Part shown: positions 48,441 through 60,864 of the stretch, piece after piece
Layout: each line of letters opens with the position of its first letter
Position numbering within the stretch: position 1 is the stretch's first letter
Assembly (NCBI GenBank): GCA_026874595.1
Contig: CM049319.1
Location: 17,059,601 to 17,123,600 of the forward strand
Source of the DNA: Sipunculus nudus
Taxonomy: Eukaryota > Annelida > Sipuncula > Golfingiida > Sipunculidae
Direction of reading: 5' to 3'
Length of the DNA stretch: 64,000 nt
Translations under genes and position numbers: made by a program
The notes under the pieces: model-generated
Seen by the model: only the letters and a program-made list of their open reading frames with translations
The model's database searches: none
What the model was told of the DNA's origin: nothing

Positions 48441-49753
48441 GGTCACGAAGCCCTGAACCTGGTTGGCTCTAGCCATTATGTAACGGAGCAATAAAAACAC
48501 GCCATTGTTTGATTTTAAGTATGTTAAGCATCATCTCCAATAAAATTGACAGTATGAGCCATTTCTTTTGGTAACCTGTGGCATATCAAAGACATGTTGT
48601 CCAAATGCTTGTATGGGACTTTTTTTTAGGGGGGGGGGGAGTATTTTAGGCTTCACTGCATTCGGGCCAGGATGGTTGGAAAAGGAGATACACAAGCTCT
48701 TATTTTCTTGGTCCTGTTCCGAGTCGACTGAAGAAACAACAAACTGTCAGGTAAAAAAAAGTTTAATATTAGAATTTATTTTCAAAGTTGTCCAAAAGAG
48801 GCCGAGGCTTCAGGTGTTTTATAGATGTTATACAGGAAAAATAAATACAGCCACGTTTTCTTCAGTCCCAAAATAGTTACCAAAACCACCTGCAGATAGC
48901 GTGCCTGTATAACACTTGCTTTTGTCAGTTTTTGGCCTTCCGCTTGATGTTGTTTACACCTTTTCAAAGTTAATCGAAAGGAAATTTTCATAGCCTATTT
49001 CCAAGCCTGCTTTGGGATCCGCCCTAGTAATAGAAAAGGAGGAAAGACAGGCATGGGACCAAGCAAGTGTTCTCATTAATATTGTTACTAGTTTTTTGAC
49101 TGTCTGAAAGATCATGGAATGGACTTTCACAAAACTTTATATTTTGGTTTCTTCCGCCCTCACATAGAACAAACTATATTTCGGGGATGTTTTATAGGAC
49201 TGGTCCATGGATTGTTAATGGCAATGTCTGCAGCGTCAGCATCATCGGGAAACGTATATAAACTGGAAGGGAGGATACAGTTTACCACATATGAATAACA
49301 ATATTTGTTATTATCAAAATATGTTGTAAGTATATCATAAACATGTTTACATTAATAAATAAATAAGCCTTCTGAGATCAATTTTTACATGCTTGGGACT
49401 AATAATAATCAAATGTCATAACGTGAAGTTAACAGAGTAGTGCTATCCAGTAAAGCTCTATTCAGGTTCGTCCATCGAACTTGCCAATTTGGATCTTCAA
49501 ATCTTTTGTACATGATCTGAACAAATCTGCTGATCTATATCTAACAGTTAATCTCATTAATTGAATCTGCCTATATATCAGTCCTATAGCTAATATCATT
49601 AACTCCCAAAGCTAGCTTTGTGATATGATTGAGAATGGGTGGGTTAAAAATTTGATTGAAACAACAGCCACCCGTTCGTTCTAAAGCAGGATCCGCCCCT
49701 CATTTTGATGTAATGAGTAAAGACGTCAGGGCTAATAATCTAAGTTGATCTGG

Positions 49754-49801
49754 CTGATAAGGCCGGCTACCCGTGTACTCAGGCACGGGTATCCTTATCA
49801 G
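49754..49801. promoter_or_regulatory. Inverted GATA pair upstream of gene C
   Basis: CTGATAAGG at 49754-49762 and its complement CCTTATCAG at 49793-49801 enclose a second inverted pair, CTACCCGTG and CACGGGTA. This can be read as two GATA-factor sites in opposite orientation or as a hairpin. It lies about 100 bp upstream of a TATA word and 350 bp upstream of the start codon. Confidence 0.45.
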
Positions 49802-49898
49802 ACCACGCGGACTCTAGAGCCGGCAGCCTTTGACTCAGCTTGCAGCTTACTGACGCATACGTGTTATAAATACAACCTCAAGTTGTCGTCCCTCGGCA

Positions 49899-49906
49899 TA
49901 TATAAA
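49899..49906 (+). promoter_or_regulatory. Candidate TATA box of gene C
   Basis: TATATAAA lies 249 bp upstream of the ATG, implying a 5' UTR of about 215 nt. Another TATA-like word, TATAAATA, lies at 49865-49872. Confidence 0.45.
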
Positions 49907-50147
49907 CGAACAGACAATACTCCCTGCAGGGATAAGGGTTAATGTCTAAGCGGTGTTAACCGGCTGTTATTACATCCACTACAGGTGCCATACTTCACAC
50001 TAAAGCCGGACCGAGAGGAAGTATTCTCTGACAATATTTCGAGAGGGAGTATTTTCGCGTGTACTAAGTTCGACAGCTGTACATTGAAGACTTAGGTTCA
50101 CAAATACAATATAGACCTTCTAATGAGTAACAGCAATTAAGAACAAC

Positions 50148-52844
50148 ATGGCAAGCAGGATTTCTTGTGCTATCGTGTCCTTTGCTTGTTTCTGCTATTT
50201 GATTGCTACTACAACCTCACCCGTGGCTGCCGATACTGCAACTTCGCCAAACAACCGGGACTCAAGCACAGCTGAAACGACCGGGACTGCATCAACAATA
50301 CCAACACCTGTAAGTAGTAACGCTACAGGTGTAACTAGGGACGTTTACCATGGAGGGCTCTATATTGTTTACACTATGGTTAATTTCTTCCTTGAAAGAA
50401 TTATCCAGTCACGACAGCTAAACTTCATGGAACAGAAAGGCGTAGATTTTACCAACTTAACTTCAATTGAGCACTCTTTCAGGGACAGGTGGCAAGACTG
50501 GGCGTTGTATTTGGTCGGGTTCGCGGTGTGTGTAGCCCTGGGTTTAGTTCTCTTGCTGGTAATGCTTATAGTTTCCCCGTGCGTACCTTGCTGCCGTTGC
50601 TGTGGTAAATGTGGTGGTAAAGTTGACCACAGTAACCACAAAGGACGCGGATGCCGGAGCTGCTGTTGTGGTTTCACTCTCCTTATTCTTACTCTTGTGG
50701 TTGCTTTCGGCGCCGGGACTATGATCCACGCCTCCCTCCGCTACACCGACCGTCTAAGGGGCGAAAAGAATATCTTCGTTTCGCTTGGAAACAACATCAA
50801 TCAGCTGAACCAATATGGCTTAAACACAATACAGGAAGTCAGAGACAACACTATCATACCCATTAATGTGACGTCCGAGGAAATTCTGCGCATGCTCAGA
50901 AACCTGCCAAATTCAACCATAAACCGTATCGACAATGAAACAGGTTTGTCTAAAAATGTAGAGCCGCTTTTAGAGTTCACCGGCTCGTTTAAAGACTTAA
51001 AAACGAACCTGACATCCCTGCAAAACAGAAGCGACACTTTGGGAGGGATTTATGCTATCTTCAAACAAAAGTTGAATGATCTTACCGGAAATGTTACAGA
51101 TGTGTTGAAAGGCTGCAGTGAGACAGGCTGTGAAATTGTATCTAATATTACAAGAGATCTCCCTCAGAGCGTCAATTTTTCAAGCGTCGATGTCAGGCTT
51201 CAGATTGTGGCCGTAGAGGCAGCAATTTCGGCTAACATTACTGAAAATCTCGAATATGGTTACTACGAGTTTATTAACCTTACGAACGAAGTGAACCGTA
51301 GAATAGAACCACAGATCGCTAACATTAGAAATACCATTAACAATATTCAGACGAGACTTGGTGACAATATAAACCGGGTTGAGAGGGAATGGGACAAAAT
51401 AAATCTGAACAATGTTTCGAGAACTGTAAAAAATCTTCCGAATAAAAGTGGTGTGAAACTGGGATTTGGAATTTTGTTCGGTGTGAGCGTTGCGATTGCC
51501 AGTGCTCTGGGATTTACTGCACTTCTGCTGCTGTGCGGTTTGTGTTTAGGCGCCACCTGTGGGCAGCCAAAGGAAGGAAAGGACCAGTGCTGCACCCGTG
51601 CGGCGGGCGCGCACTTTCTTTTGGCAGGGTTAGGTTTCGTTTTTATACTCTACATCATTTATCTTATAATAACGATCCCGTTGTTCGCTGCGGGCGGAAT
51701 AACACACACTGAAGCGTGCAGACACATGGTACAGTTAATGGATGGTGAAACCACCCCTGGAATGAAAGTTATAAACAAACTCGCTACCAGTCAACTTAAA
51801 CAGGCAAATGTAAGTCTCGACTTTGTAAACGTTACCAACCAGTGCAAGAATAACACCGCCTTTTATACAGCCTTCCGACTCGAGCAAAACGGGCTTAACC
51901 TTACGGACTTACTGGATGTTGATAAAATGGGACTTAAGAACGCCACAGAAAGTATTAAATCTGTCAATATCGTCCTTCCTAGCATCACTGTCCTAGATAA
52001 CGACACAAAAACAGGTCTTGACACGGTTCAAGCTAGGCTGGCGGAAATGGATGTCGGTCACTTCGCGGAAGTGATGTCAACGAACTGGACTTCAATTTCT
52101 CTAGAAGAATACGCAAACCACCTGGAAACTGCTAAAATCACAAATACTACTGTCAAGGAAAGTTTGCTTTCTCTCGCTAACGCATCGCGGGATCTTGGCC
52201 AGTGGCTTGACGAAACTGGATATTTGACACTTCGCCAGCAAGCTTTGGGAATTATTCATGGGCTGAATGACTCTATTAGGTCCCTTGCGGGTAACAACTG
52301 GACTGATGAAGTGATGGCAGCGAACATTTACGTTAACACTTATGGTTCAACGATAGTAAGGGGCGTTGTCAACGACACCGCTGATGGTGCATACGATACG
52401 ATTAAAGACACCGCTGAAGATATCAGAGAACGTTTGACAAGCAATGTCGGGCGCTGTGGGCAGGTACACACAATCTTGAGTGACGCCACAGACATTGCAT
52501 GCCGTCAGCTGCTATATCCGGTCAACGCCTATTGGTTCGCTTTGGCATGGAGCGTCATATTTCTACTTCCAGTTATCATCATCGCTTTCAAAGTGGTGAC
52601 ACTCTTCCGTAAGAGAATCCAAGAGGATGAGGCGGATATCCTGCTGCCTGCGCAACCCTATCAAAGCTATGTCCCCCCGAAAGTTGTCCATGAAATGCCA
52701 CCGTTTGATAACCCTGCCTACCAAGGAGGAGGGGAAACCTCGTACATTCCGCACCCCAGCATTAAAGGTCCACAAGTGTTGCCCAGTGAACCACCCCCGA
52801 AATATTATAAGGGAGCCCAGTCACCACCTGACTATACACGCTGA
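50148..52844 (+). CDS. Prominin family protein C (PROM1-like), single exon
   Basis: 898 codons, ATG in good context (AACATGG). Signal peptide ~1-28, then a Ser/Thr-rich stalk to ~62. TM1 ~117-143; Cys-rich cytosolic loop 145-174 with clustered C-C; TM2 ~175-196; loop 1 ~197-437 rich in N-x-S/T; TM3 ~438-462; Cys-rich segment ~463-482; TM4 ~488-516; T-E-A-C-R-H at 521-526; loop 2 ~517-793; TM5 ~794-820 preceded by Y-P-V-N-A-Y-W-F and followed by basic residues. The N-A-Y-W-F..F-L-L-P-V-I pattern and length match vertebrate prominin-1 (about 865 residues). The cytosolic tail holds F-D-N-P-A-Y (NPxY, 853-858), P-P-K-Y (883-886) and P-P-D-Y (893-896), candidate PTB and WW-domain ligands. Prominins act at membrane protrusions. 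No intron interrupts the body. No RRxS array. Confidence 0.93.
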   Translation: MASRISCAIVSFACFCYLIATTTSPVAADTATSPNNRDSSTAETTGTASTIPTPVSSNATGVTRDVYHGGLYIVYTMVNFFLERIIQSRQLNFMEQKGVDFTNLTSIEHSFRDRWQDWALYLVGFAVCVALGLVLLLVMLIVSPCVPCCRCCGKCGGKVDHSNHKGRGCRSCCCGFTLLILTLVVAFGAGTMIHASLRYTDRLRGEKNIFVSLGNNINQLNQYGLNTIQEVRDNTIIPINVTSEEILRMLRNLPNSTINRIDNETGLSKNVEPLLEFTGSFKDLKTNLTSLQNRSDTLGGIYAIFKQKLNDLTGNVTDVLKGCSETGCEIVSNITRDLPQSVNFSSVDVRLQIVAVEAAISANITENLEYGYYEFINLTNEVNRRIEPQIANIRNTINNIQTRLGDNINRVEREWDKINLNNVSRTVKNLPNKSGVKLGFGILFGVSVAIASALGFTALLLLCGLCLGATCGQPKEGKDQCCTRAAGAHFLLAGLGFVFILYIIYLIITIPLFAAGGITHTEACRHMVQLMDGETTPGMKVINKLATSQLKQANVSLDFVNVTNQCKNNTAFYTAFRLEQNGLNLTDLLDVDKMGLKNATESIKSVNIVLPSITVLDNDTKTGLDTVQARLAEMDVGHFAEVMSTNWTSISLEEYANHLETAKITNTTVKESLLSLANASRDLGQWLDETGYLTLRQQALGIIHGLNDSIRSLAGNNWTDEVMAANIYVNTYGSTIVRGVVNDTADGAYDTIKDTAEDIRERLTSNVGRCGQVHTILSDATDIACRQLLYPVNAYWFALAWSVIFLLPVIIIAFKVVTLFRKRIQEDEADILLPAQPYQSYVPPKVVHEMPPFDNPAYQGGGETSYIPHPSIKGPQVLPSEPPPKYYKGAQSPPDYTR

Positions 52845-54616
52845 CGACCAACATACATCGGTTGCAAAGAAAAGGTGATACCTTGACTGAACGCTTAAAA
52901 ATCATAGTCTTGTAAGCATATGTTTGGTGCAAGCCCTGTGATGATTTGATGTGACATTTAGGTTGGTACTCTACTTGTGTCTGTTTTCATATGTTTTCTG
53001 CGCGGGGGGGGGGGGGGGGGGGGGGGTGAACCGTGCGTTTTCTTTATTTTCTTTTTTTTAGAGAGAGGGGGGGGGGTGTAAAAAAAGGAGAGGTCCTTAC
53101 AAAAAGTGAGGCTTATCAACAATCTTTTAAATTTAGTTCACATAATGTTAAAATTTATATCTCGAATATATATATATAAGCTTTTATCTCCTTAAACCTT
53201 CAGTGTTTATCAATACACTTAAACTCTGTAGTCATGTCAAGTCACGTGACATTTACTTATGTAACGTGATTAAGTTATGCATTCCTAAAAATCTTTCATG
53301 TTCTACCTGCCTTGTTAGTCACTACTTCCTCCGCTAGGAGTCAGTGCGGGAGCTTGGATTACAAACATATATTAAAGATTTCCATTTGTAATACAAATGT
53401 GTGTTTTTTTTTAAGATAATGCCATATAAAAAAAATATTATTTTATAATATAAAATATGTAAATTAATGTAAAATAATATCAAATAGAAATGCTGATATT
53501 AGGCTGTGCTTTTTGCTACTTAAAAACGGTTTCGTAGACCAGTTGCTGATGTTAAAGAACCGGTAATTTAAAAGTCATTCTTGAGACGAAAATGTGCATA
53601 TTTATGTATTTATTAATATATATGCGTGTGTGTTTAATATCATATATCATGCATTTGTTCATATTTCTGTATCATATATATGCATTTCATCAGAAACGCT
53701 ATATGCAAGAAACAAACCCAGTATTGATGCTTATTACTAACAAAACACTAAACTACTGCTAAGTTAATTGATACTCATTCTACTCATCAAGGAATTATTC
53801 CTAGGTATCACAGGAACATATATGTAATTATATGTATGTATGCATAAATAAATAACATTTAGGGCATTATGTGACCTATATAAGAAAGAAAAGCCTCATC
53901 CGAGACGCGTCAATATAATCTTTACCATCACGCTATATAACGACACCTATTTGCGATGACTGGCATTCAGTGTTCGGGTCCATTTTATCGACAAGGAAAG
54001 AATTTGTTTTGTTGATTCTTAAATGATAAAACTATGAAACCTACTTCTTCTTCTATACCGCTAACTTGTATCCCAAACACTCGTGTATGACCCAAACACA
54101 CCAGACGATATTTAAGCAGACAGCACATACTGTCATAAAAGTGCTTCCCTTGAAATGTTTGAACTATTATCTTAAGATCAGGTAATTTCTGTGGAATATT
54201 TTTAATCATGTCATAGTTTATGTTGTGGTAATTTATTATTGAATTAGAAGTTGGGGAGTACGCAGCACGTATAGTATGTAAAATAGTAAATTTGCAAGCT
54301 TTGAATATCAAAGTTCTGTATGCATTAACAGTAAAAGGACCTTCAGAACATTTCATACAGGATAAATATGTTTTTTTTTATAATCATAAAAGAAAGATAT
54401 ATTTTTATACGTGGCATATCGAAAATTCAATTATAGCCAATCATCCCGTATTATATTTTTGATACTTTATAATTGAATTGTATAACATGTATGATTATTA
54501 TTCATAGTTCAACCATGAGTTATGAAATTACATACTAAAATCTGCTGCTGGCCAGCTTGTAAATGTATGCATAGGAACAGGTTTTTTTTTTGTCAGGGAT
54601 GCTGGAAATGATAATA
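52845..54616. other. 3' flank of gene C and intergenic sequence
   Basis: G runs at 53004-53026 and near 53067 lie about 160-220 bp past the stop. ATTAAA near 53372 and AATAAA near 53846 are possible poly(A) signals. The open frame at 53985-54356 (minus) has no recognisable features. Confidence 0.45.
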
Positions 54617-54719
54617 CAGTGTAACCTCGAAATTACGACAACCATAGAGACCTCGATCAAATGGTCGTTATTTTGAGGTGGTCGCTAAAATGAGGTCTTC
54701 GTTGTGCGAAGTTTTACTG
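54617..54719. mobile_element. pogo-like MITE (103 bp) with TA duplication
   Basis: Left end CAGTGTAACCTCGAAATTACG, right end GTTGTGCGAAGTTTTACTG, flanked by TA on both sides. The inner sequence has the paired words GACCTCGATC and TGAGGTCTTCG. Confidence 0.8.
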
Positions 54720-57418
54720 TATATAGTATTATGCCAAGAGAATATGAAACGTAACATTATATAATACAAATGTATAAATAACAGAAATAATAAAAAACGA
54801 TGTGTGTGTTACGTGAAGAAAATATATGTTTTCAGATATTTGTACATATTAGTTCATGCAGAATATGATAAGTATTCTGTTTAATCATATCCTATACAAT
54901 ATGTTTAATGTATACATATAATCTTCTGTTACTCAGTGCTATTATAAGATGTGTTGTGTTGTTATCAAATTACTGATAACTTTGTTCTTTGCTTGTTCTA
55001 AAAATGTTGTGCCTAATCTAAAGAAATTGCACTTCATTTTTTTTAAATGAAGAGAATTAAAAAAATTTAAAATAGAAATAAATTAAAATAATGATTAGAC
55101 TATTTGACTAATTTGTGGGAATGATAGATTGTTTGCATTTGACTGAATCGCACGTATGAATCCACACCCAATTAAAGCTATACTCCCATAAGCGTATATA
55201 GGCATTCTCGGGCCCTGTTGCGTGTTACATTGATTTTTTTTTAAATAAGAAATCAGGTATTGCATATGAACCTTAGGAAAATCCTGATCAAATTTAGTGT
55301 GTGCTTAGAAAATATATAAATGCTACGTCAGAGGAAAATGTGTGGTGTAGTTCATCTACTCGATGGTTACATCACATGTTAACTCTGCCGCAATAACAAA
55401 GGCGATCTAAAATACCAATAAATATATAAAAATGACGTAGTATGCTGATCCAGATTTCCTTTAAGATTTATTAAATTGTTCCTCAGATGTTAACCTTTTT
55501 TTAACAAAATCCTTCAAAATCGTTTGAGTAATGTTGCTAACAGTCAAGCTAACGAATCACGCAAACAACCGACCTACCATGACAAACACATAATCCCTCC
55601 TGACGGAGTTAAAATATAACAGCGGGAGCATTTTCATTTATAATCAAAGGTGAACAAAACGTGAACACTTAAACGTAAACTAGGTTTTTTTTTTTCAATC
55701 GTGAGGAGGCAGATTCAGGCGCCTTTGTGTGTTAGGAGCGCATGCTTACAGTCAGCATAGCGGAGGCAAAGAGGCTGTACAAAGAGATTAACAGCAGGAT
55801 GTTTAAACTAAAAGGACATTAAAACCAGATGTAGGTAATCACAACCCCCCCCCCCCCCCCCAACACTGCTTTGCCAAACCGGACTGTCTTCAATTCTATA
55901 GCATCCTGGTCACTCGCAGGTCAGCAGTATAAGACGGATAATCCAGACAGGGTATGCAGGTCTACAACTTGTGACTATATATTGGCTTATACTTATATGA
56001 CTACCAAATAATGGGGGTACACGCACTACCTTGGAAATCAGGTTAAGGTAATAATTTAGTGCCCCCCCCCCCCTACCGGTCGCATCAATTGTTCCCCATA
56101 TTCCCGGAATTTCATTTAGTCTTATAATGATTTCCTGAACCACAATCACGACATTCCTGTGTCACGACATTCCGCAGATTTGAGACTTATTTCTACATCT
56201 TCATTGGGTATGATCCTGCAAATATGATATTTTTTTATTTATTCATCTTGTACATTAAATTTCAGTGGCATTAAAACATTAGCATGTTGTTGGCATTATA
56301 TAAATATAGGTATCCGTTCCATTTGCCAAATATTTCGTCACCCTCTCCCTCTCTCACTCCTGGCCACGCCCCTGAAAAAAATAGGTGACTCATATTTTTC
56401 CAAAAAGTGAATTTTAGAAAATCAGCCATGGAGATCTTGTGCAAACATACTTTATGTACACTCTGCTGTTAAGAGATTTTAGGCGTCAAAATCTTTGCCC
56501 CACAATGCACCGCGGCTTCTTACTAAACAGATGGCTAGTTTAGTTATAAATGCAGTGAAGAGGATAATTTTATTAAATAAAATATATTCCATTCAACTAC
56601 GTTGGAAAAGATTGTTTCAAGGCAATTTACAAAAACAAGTGTGTTTTTCTGGCAAGGACATCACAGAATAATTAATATTTTGCAAGCACGCGCATGCACG
56701 TGAAATGTAAACAGAAAACTGTTTCCTAATTATGTAACAAATTTTGTTGCCCGCTTGTTATCTCCATATTTGATGTGTATTCTGAGCTTTCATATACGGT
56801 GTTGACACCGTATATGTAAACGCTGGTTCTATATCATCGCTAATTCCTCTTTAAGCCATAGAGAGGCGTCGGCTTCGAGGACCAGTCTCGATGTTATGAC
56901 AGTTCGCAAGTTTCTAAATCCAATGTTTACTGTCATGAATCATTTAGGACAGAGGTTTGTCCCATGTACCGTAAAGTAATAAAAACACGCTTGACATGTC
57001 TCATATTTCAGCCGAATTGCGTCATATAAATAATATATTAAGTGGGCAATATATCATATTCCGTTTAGGTTTCCATTGCAGTCGGCATGTTATATTCTGC
57101 CTTACGGGTTCATATTTCTGCTATTTATTATGTAGGGTCGATGTGGCCTTGCATGCAGATGATTTTCTTGTGATGAAGTTCCAAAGACTGAGATGAAGTC
57201 TTTAGACAAAAGAACCCTGTGTTTAAATGGAACCTAAAAGGTGCCCTACTATCACCACTGTGAAGAACCCTTTAAAGGTCTAGTTGGAACCTTTTTTTAA
57301 AGAGTGCAGAGATAGGACAGGTGGCAAATCCGGGAATGTCAGATTGCGGTAGCGTATATAACTATGAGCTTATACGCGCACGTGGAAACGTACATATATA
57401 TTTATTGAAGTATGGTAT
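54720..57418. other. Intergenic, no supported gene
   Basis: AT-rich sequence with C runs near 55845 and 56061. CTGGCCACGCCCCTG near 56359 looks like a transposon terminus, but no partner end was found. Confidence 0.45.

Positions 57419-57475
<57 letters not shown>
57419..57475. repeat. (TA)n microsatellite
   Basis: TA tract with one interruption. Confidence 0.97.
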
Positions 57476-57477
<2 letters not shown>

Positions 57478-59249
57478 CTTAACACTTGAAATAATGCATA
57501 TAATTAGTGCCATTTCGTAGATGAGGGTAGCTACACACGGATGAAATCAATATACTAGAAGTATCACTGACATGTTTAGCTATATGCTCTATTTTTAACC
57601 CACTATATTTTTCTATTTAAAGCCGCTAGCCCGAAAAAAACATTATCACTGATCAAACAACACGTATTTAAGGGAATGCGGGCATGAGCTGGGTAATAAA
57701 TAATACTTGCCGATTAAGTAGGATTTAACTTCCCTTCAGTATTATCAATTTACATATCAAAAGTTGATTTCCTCTTATTATCAGATTACAAACCACACTC
57801 ACACATGCACACACGTCATGTGACGTGTGAAGGGTTAGAAAAACCTTAATGTTGTTTTATGTGAAAAGATGTGCCCTGTTCAATCTCTGACTCCTGAGAA
57901 ATCCAACATGATTGCCAGAAAGCTATCTTGGAATTCCACCCGCGTACATTTTTTTTCAAGGATCGTAGTTAATTTGCCGTGAAATCCATTTCTAGTTATT
58001 ATAAGATCAATATTACCCCACCTATATAACCAGCAAGCGCGGACTTTATACATATATTCACTAAAATAAGTGTTACATTGGCTGCGTGTCAAGAATGCTT
58101 GGTATACTTTGCTGCATGTTATTATCAGTTTACTTGATGTTAAGAAGGTACCTATAAATATACCATGTGATTTTATCATACTTCCTGTTACTATCAGAGT
58201 ACACACCGATCACTCTCGTGCATGTCGAGTTCAACAGGTTGTTTTGAACAACGAGAGTGATGATACACCATTGTCGTGTGGTCTTAATGCTCAGGAATTA
58301 AATGACTCACTCCGATGTCTGCTTGACATTTTACTCAAAAAGTGAGATAAAATATTTTGCAAAAAATAACTATGCTTTGTGTTACTAGCTGGAAATCACG
58401 AATAGTATATATATTGGTAAATAAACTTTGACCACCTCATCGTAACAGACGCCAGGGTTATGTACCATTGATCAGATATTACTCATTAATATCCTTCGTG
58501 TCATATTTCATCACTTGACAAGGACTGGTCTCCGCCATTCTGTTCTTACCGATATTGACATGTACTCTATAACATGGCTATTTTAATTAAAATCTGCTCG
58601 TCACGTGTTCAGGATTATATTTTTTAACTCAGTTGATGTAATAGGGATGGGCCTTTTTCCGTTGTCTGCATTTCCTGGCCGTTCGCTCGGTATATATATA
58701 TAGTGATATCCGTGTTAAGTTTGGTTCCCGTTAAAGGATGTGCGGTATCTAATTTCAGATCTAAAAATATCCAAAATGGTCACCATACAGTCATCTTGAT
58801 ATTCGTTCAGCGAATGAACATGCAATAACCGTGAAAAATTCATTTCTAGCTATTATAACCAGCACCCCATGCATGCATGTAAACAGCGCGCACTGATTTA
58901 TGGGAAGGCGGATCATATAGTTAGTGCGGGTTGTCAAGAATACTTGTAGTTTAAAGGGAATTTACTTTCCAACAGTATCAATTATCTTATCAAAACCTAA
59001 AATTAAGATGATATATGGGGGGTTTTATCATTCTTCCTGTTACTATCAGATTACACACCGATCGCTCTCGTGAATGTCGAGTTTAACAGCTTGTTTTGAA
59101 CAATGAGAGTCATGATACACTATTGTCGTGTGGTCTTAATGCTCAGGAATGAACTGACTCACTCAGACATCTGCTTGAAGATATGCAGACATTTAGCTCA
59201 AAAAGCGAGATAAAATATTTTGCAAAAGACACGATAAGTATATATATAT

Positions 59250-59462
59250 CAGGGGCGGATCCAGGATTTAGGAAAAGGAGGGGTCCAACTCGAGAGGACT
59301 AACGACAAAGCCTATAAAAGGTCCTTGGGTCCGGAAAATGGGGGGGGGGGGGGGTCAAAGCCCTTGAAATTGGTTAGAAACCCTTTAAAAATGGTTGCAG
59401 CGGCTGAAAAAATGGGGGGGGGGGTCCGGACCCCCTGGACCCTCCCCGTGGATCCGCTTCTG
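59250..59462. mobile_element. Small TIR element, ends CAGGGGCGGATCCA
   Basis: Left CAGGGGCGGATCCAGGATTT, right TGGATCCGCTTCTG, with G runs in between. The empty site is visible at about 58408 (AGTATATATATTGGTAAATAAAC), showing that this is an insertion into TATAT with about 5 bp duplicated. A degraded relative lies near 21475. Confidence 0.8.
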
Positions 59463-59623
59463 TATATTGGTAAATAAACTTTAGTCGCCAGAGTTATGTA
59501 CCATTGTTCAAATATTAGCCAACTGCATGATTTATCTCCTTCGTGCCACATTTTATCACTATCCTAGTGCACAGGTGGTTTTACTAAACACATAGGTCAC
59601 ATTTACACACACATTTATATATA

Positions 59624-60395
59624 CAGTCGTGACTTGACATTCCGACCCTTAACAATCCGGAAACCTTGCAATCCGACAGTAATTTGCAATAAACGAACGT
59701 TATCCATTGAAATTATCCTTGACAAACCGACAGCCTTGGATTCCGACTCCGACATGACATTTCCCGACACAAACAAGGATACGGACGTATTTTCTGACTT
59801 GACAATCCGACCGGTATATTGTCCTTTGATGTCAGTCGTCGGGCTCGTGCACACAGCACCCTGATCAATTAGGCGTGAAATGCAGCGATGCGTTTTGTTC
59901 TAACTGTACACGAAAACCAATTATTGAGTCAATATGGCTCACTAATTAAGTCAGTTTACATCCGTATTTGGCACATATGAACCTCTCGGTGTGTAGAATA
60001 CGCGGAGGTGGAGAACGGTGTCGGGGACCTTTTCCAGGCACTCAACAGCGCGGACCACGTGACCGCGGAGCGATACCTCGTATTAAACAACATGGAGCCC
60101 ACGGAAGCAATGCCGACGGCCGCTGATATTGTGTCAATGGTCAAAGAAGATGGGGGCGACAGTGACAGCGAGTCTGAGGGAGAAGATGGTCCTCCTAAAC
60201 CAGTAACTCTCAGAGACACGATTGGGGGAATGGAAACAGGGTTACGGTATATTGAGGAGTAGGGCTTTGCTGCAGGGGACGTTGATGCCGACCGCTTAGA
60301 AAAGTCCGTGAAAATGAAAAAATAAAAGAACAAGATACCAGACAGATATGCTTGCATTCTTTTGACGCACATGAACTTAGTAGATCAACCGATGG

Positions 60396-60471
<76 letters not shown>

Positions 60472-60809
60472 AGTTTATGTTTGTTCAGAAATATAAGCAT
60501 ATCTAATAATTGTAGAATCTGCATAGGTCGTCAATCTTGACGAGCGTAGTATATATAGACACGTATATAAGAAATAAAAACAGTACTCCATGACGGATGT
60601 TTTTATTTTCTAATTCACATTAATCATAACAATATCATATACGCAGTTTATTATAACAAAATACTTAATGAATTATAACAAGTCCTCCAAACATTTAGGT
60701 CACATTGTATCTTTACCCTCCGTCACCTTTATTGATTTGACAAACCGACAGCCTTGCAATCCGACGTAAATTAGCGTATAACATTTAGTGTCGGATTATC
60801 AAGTCACGA

Positions 60810-60812
<3 letters not shown>
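59624..60812 (+). mobile_element. Tigger/pogo-like DNA transposon, internally deleted
   Basis: Left end CAGTCGTGACTTGACATTCC and right end (complement) CAGTCGTGACTTGATAATCC, flanked by TA at 59622-59623 and 60813-60814. Subterminal CAATCCGACAG / AAACCGACAGCCTTG words occur near both ends. The interior keeps the end of a transposase gene (59990-60322) and a long (TA)n tract at 60399-60466. Confidence 0.85.
59990..60322 (+). pseudogene. Tigger-like transposase, C-terminal remnant
   Basis: The frame reads V-E-N-G-V..L-F-Q-A-L-N, then A-A-D-I-V-S-M-V followed by an acidic D-S-D-S-E-S-E stretch and P-V-T-L-R-D-T-I-G-G-M-E-T-G-L-R-Y-I-E-E. A stop (60260-60262) follows, then G-F-A-A-G-D..L-E-K-S-V-K in the same frame. 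This layout (D-I-V, acidic block, E-A/T-I-x-G-L/M-E-x, R-Y) is that of the C-terminal end of Tigger/Jerky-type transposases. The catalytic and DNA-binding domains are absent. Confidence 0.7.
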
Positions 60813-60864
<52 letters not shown>

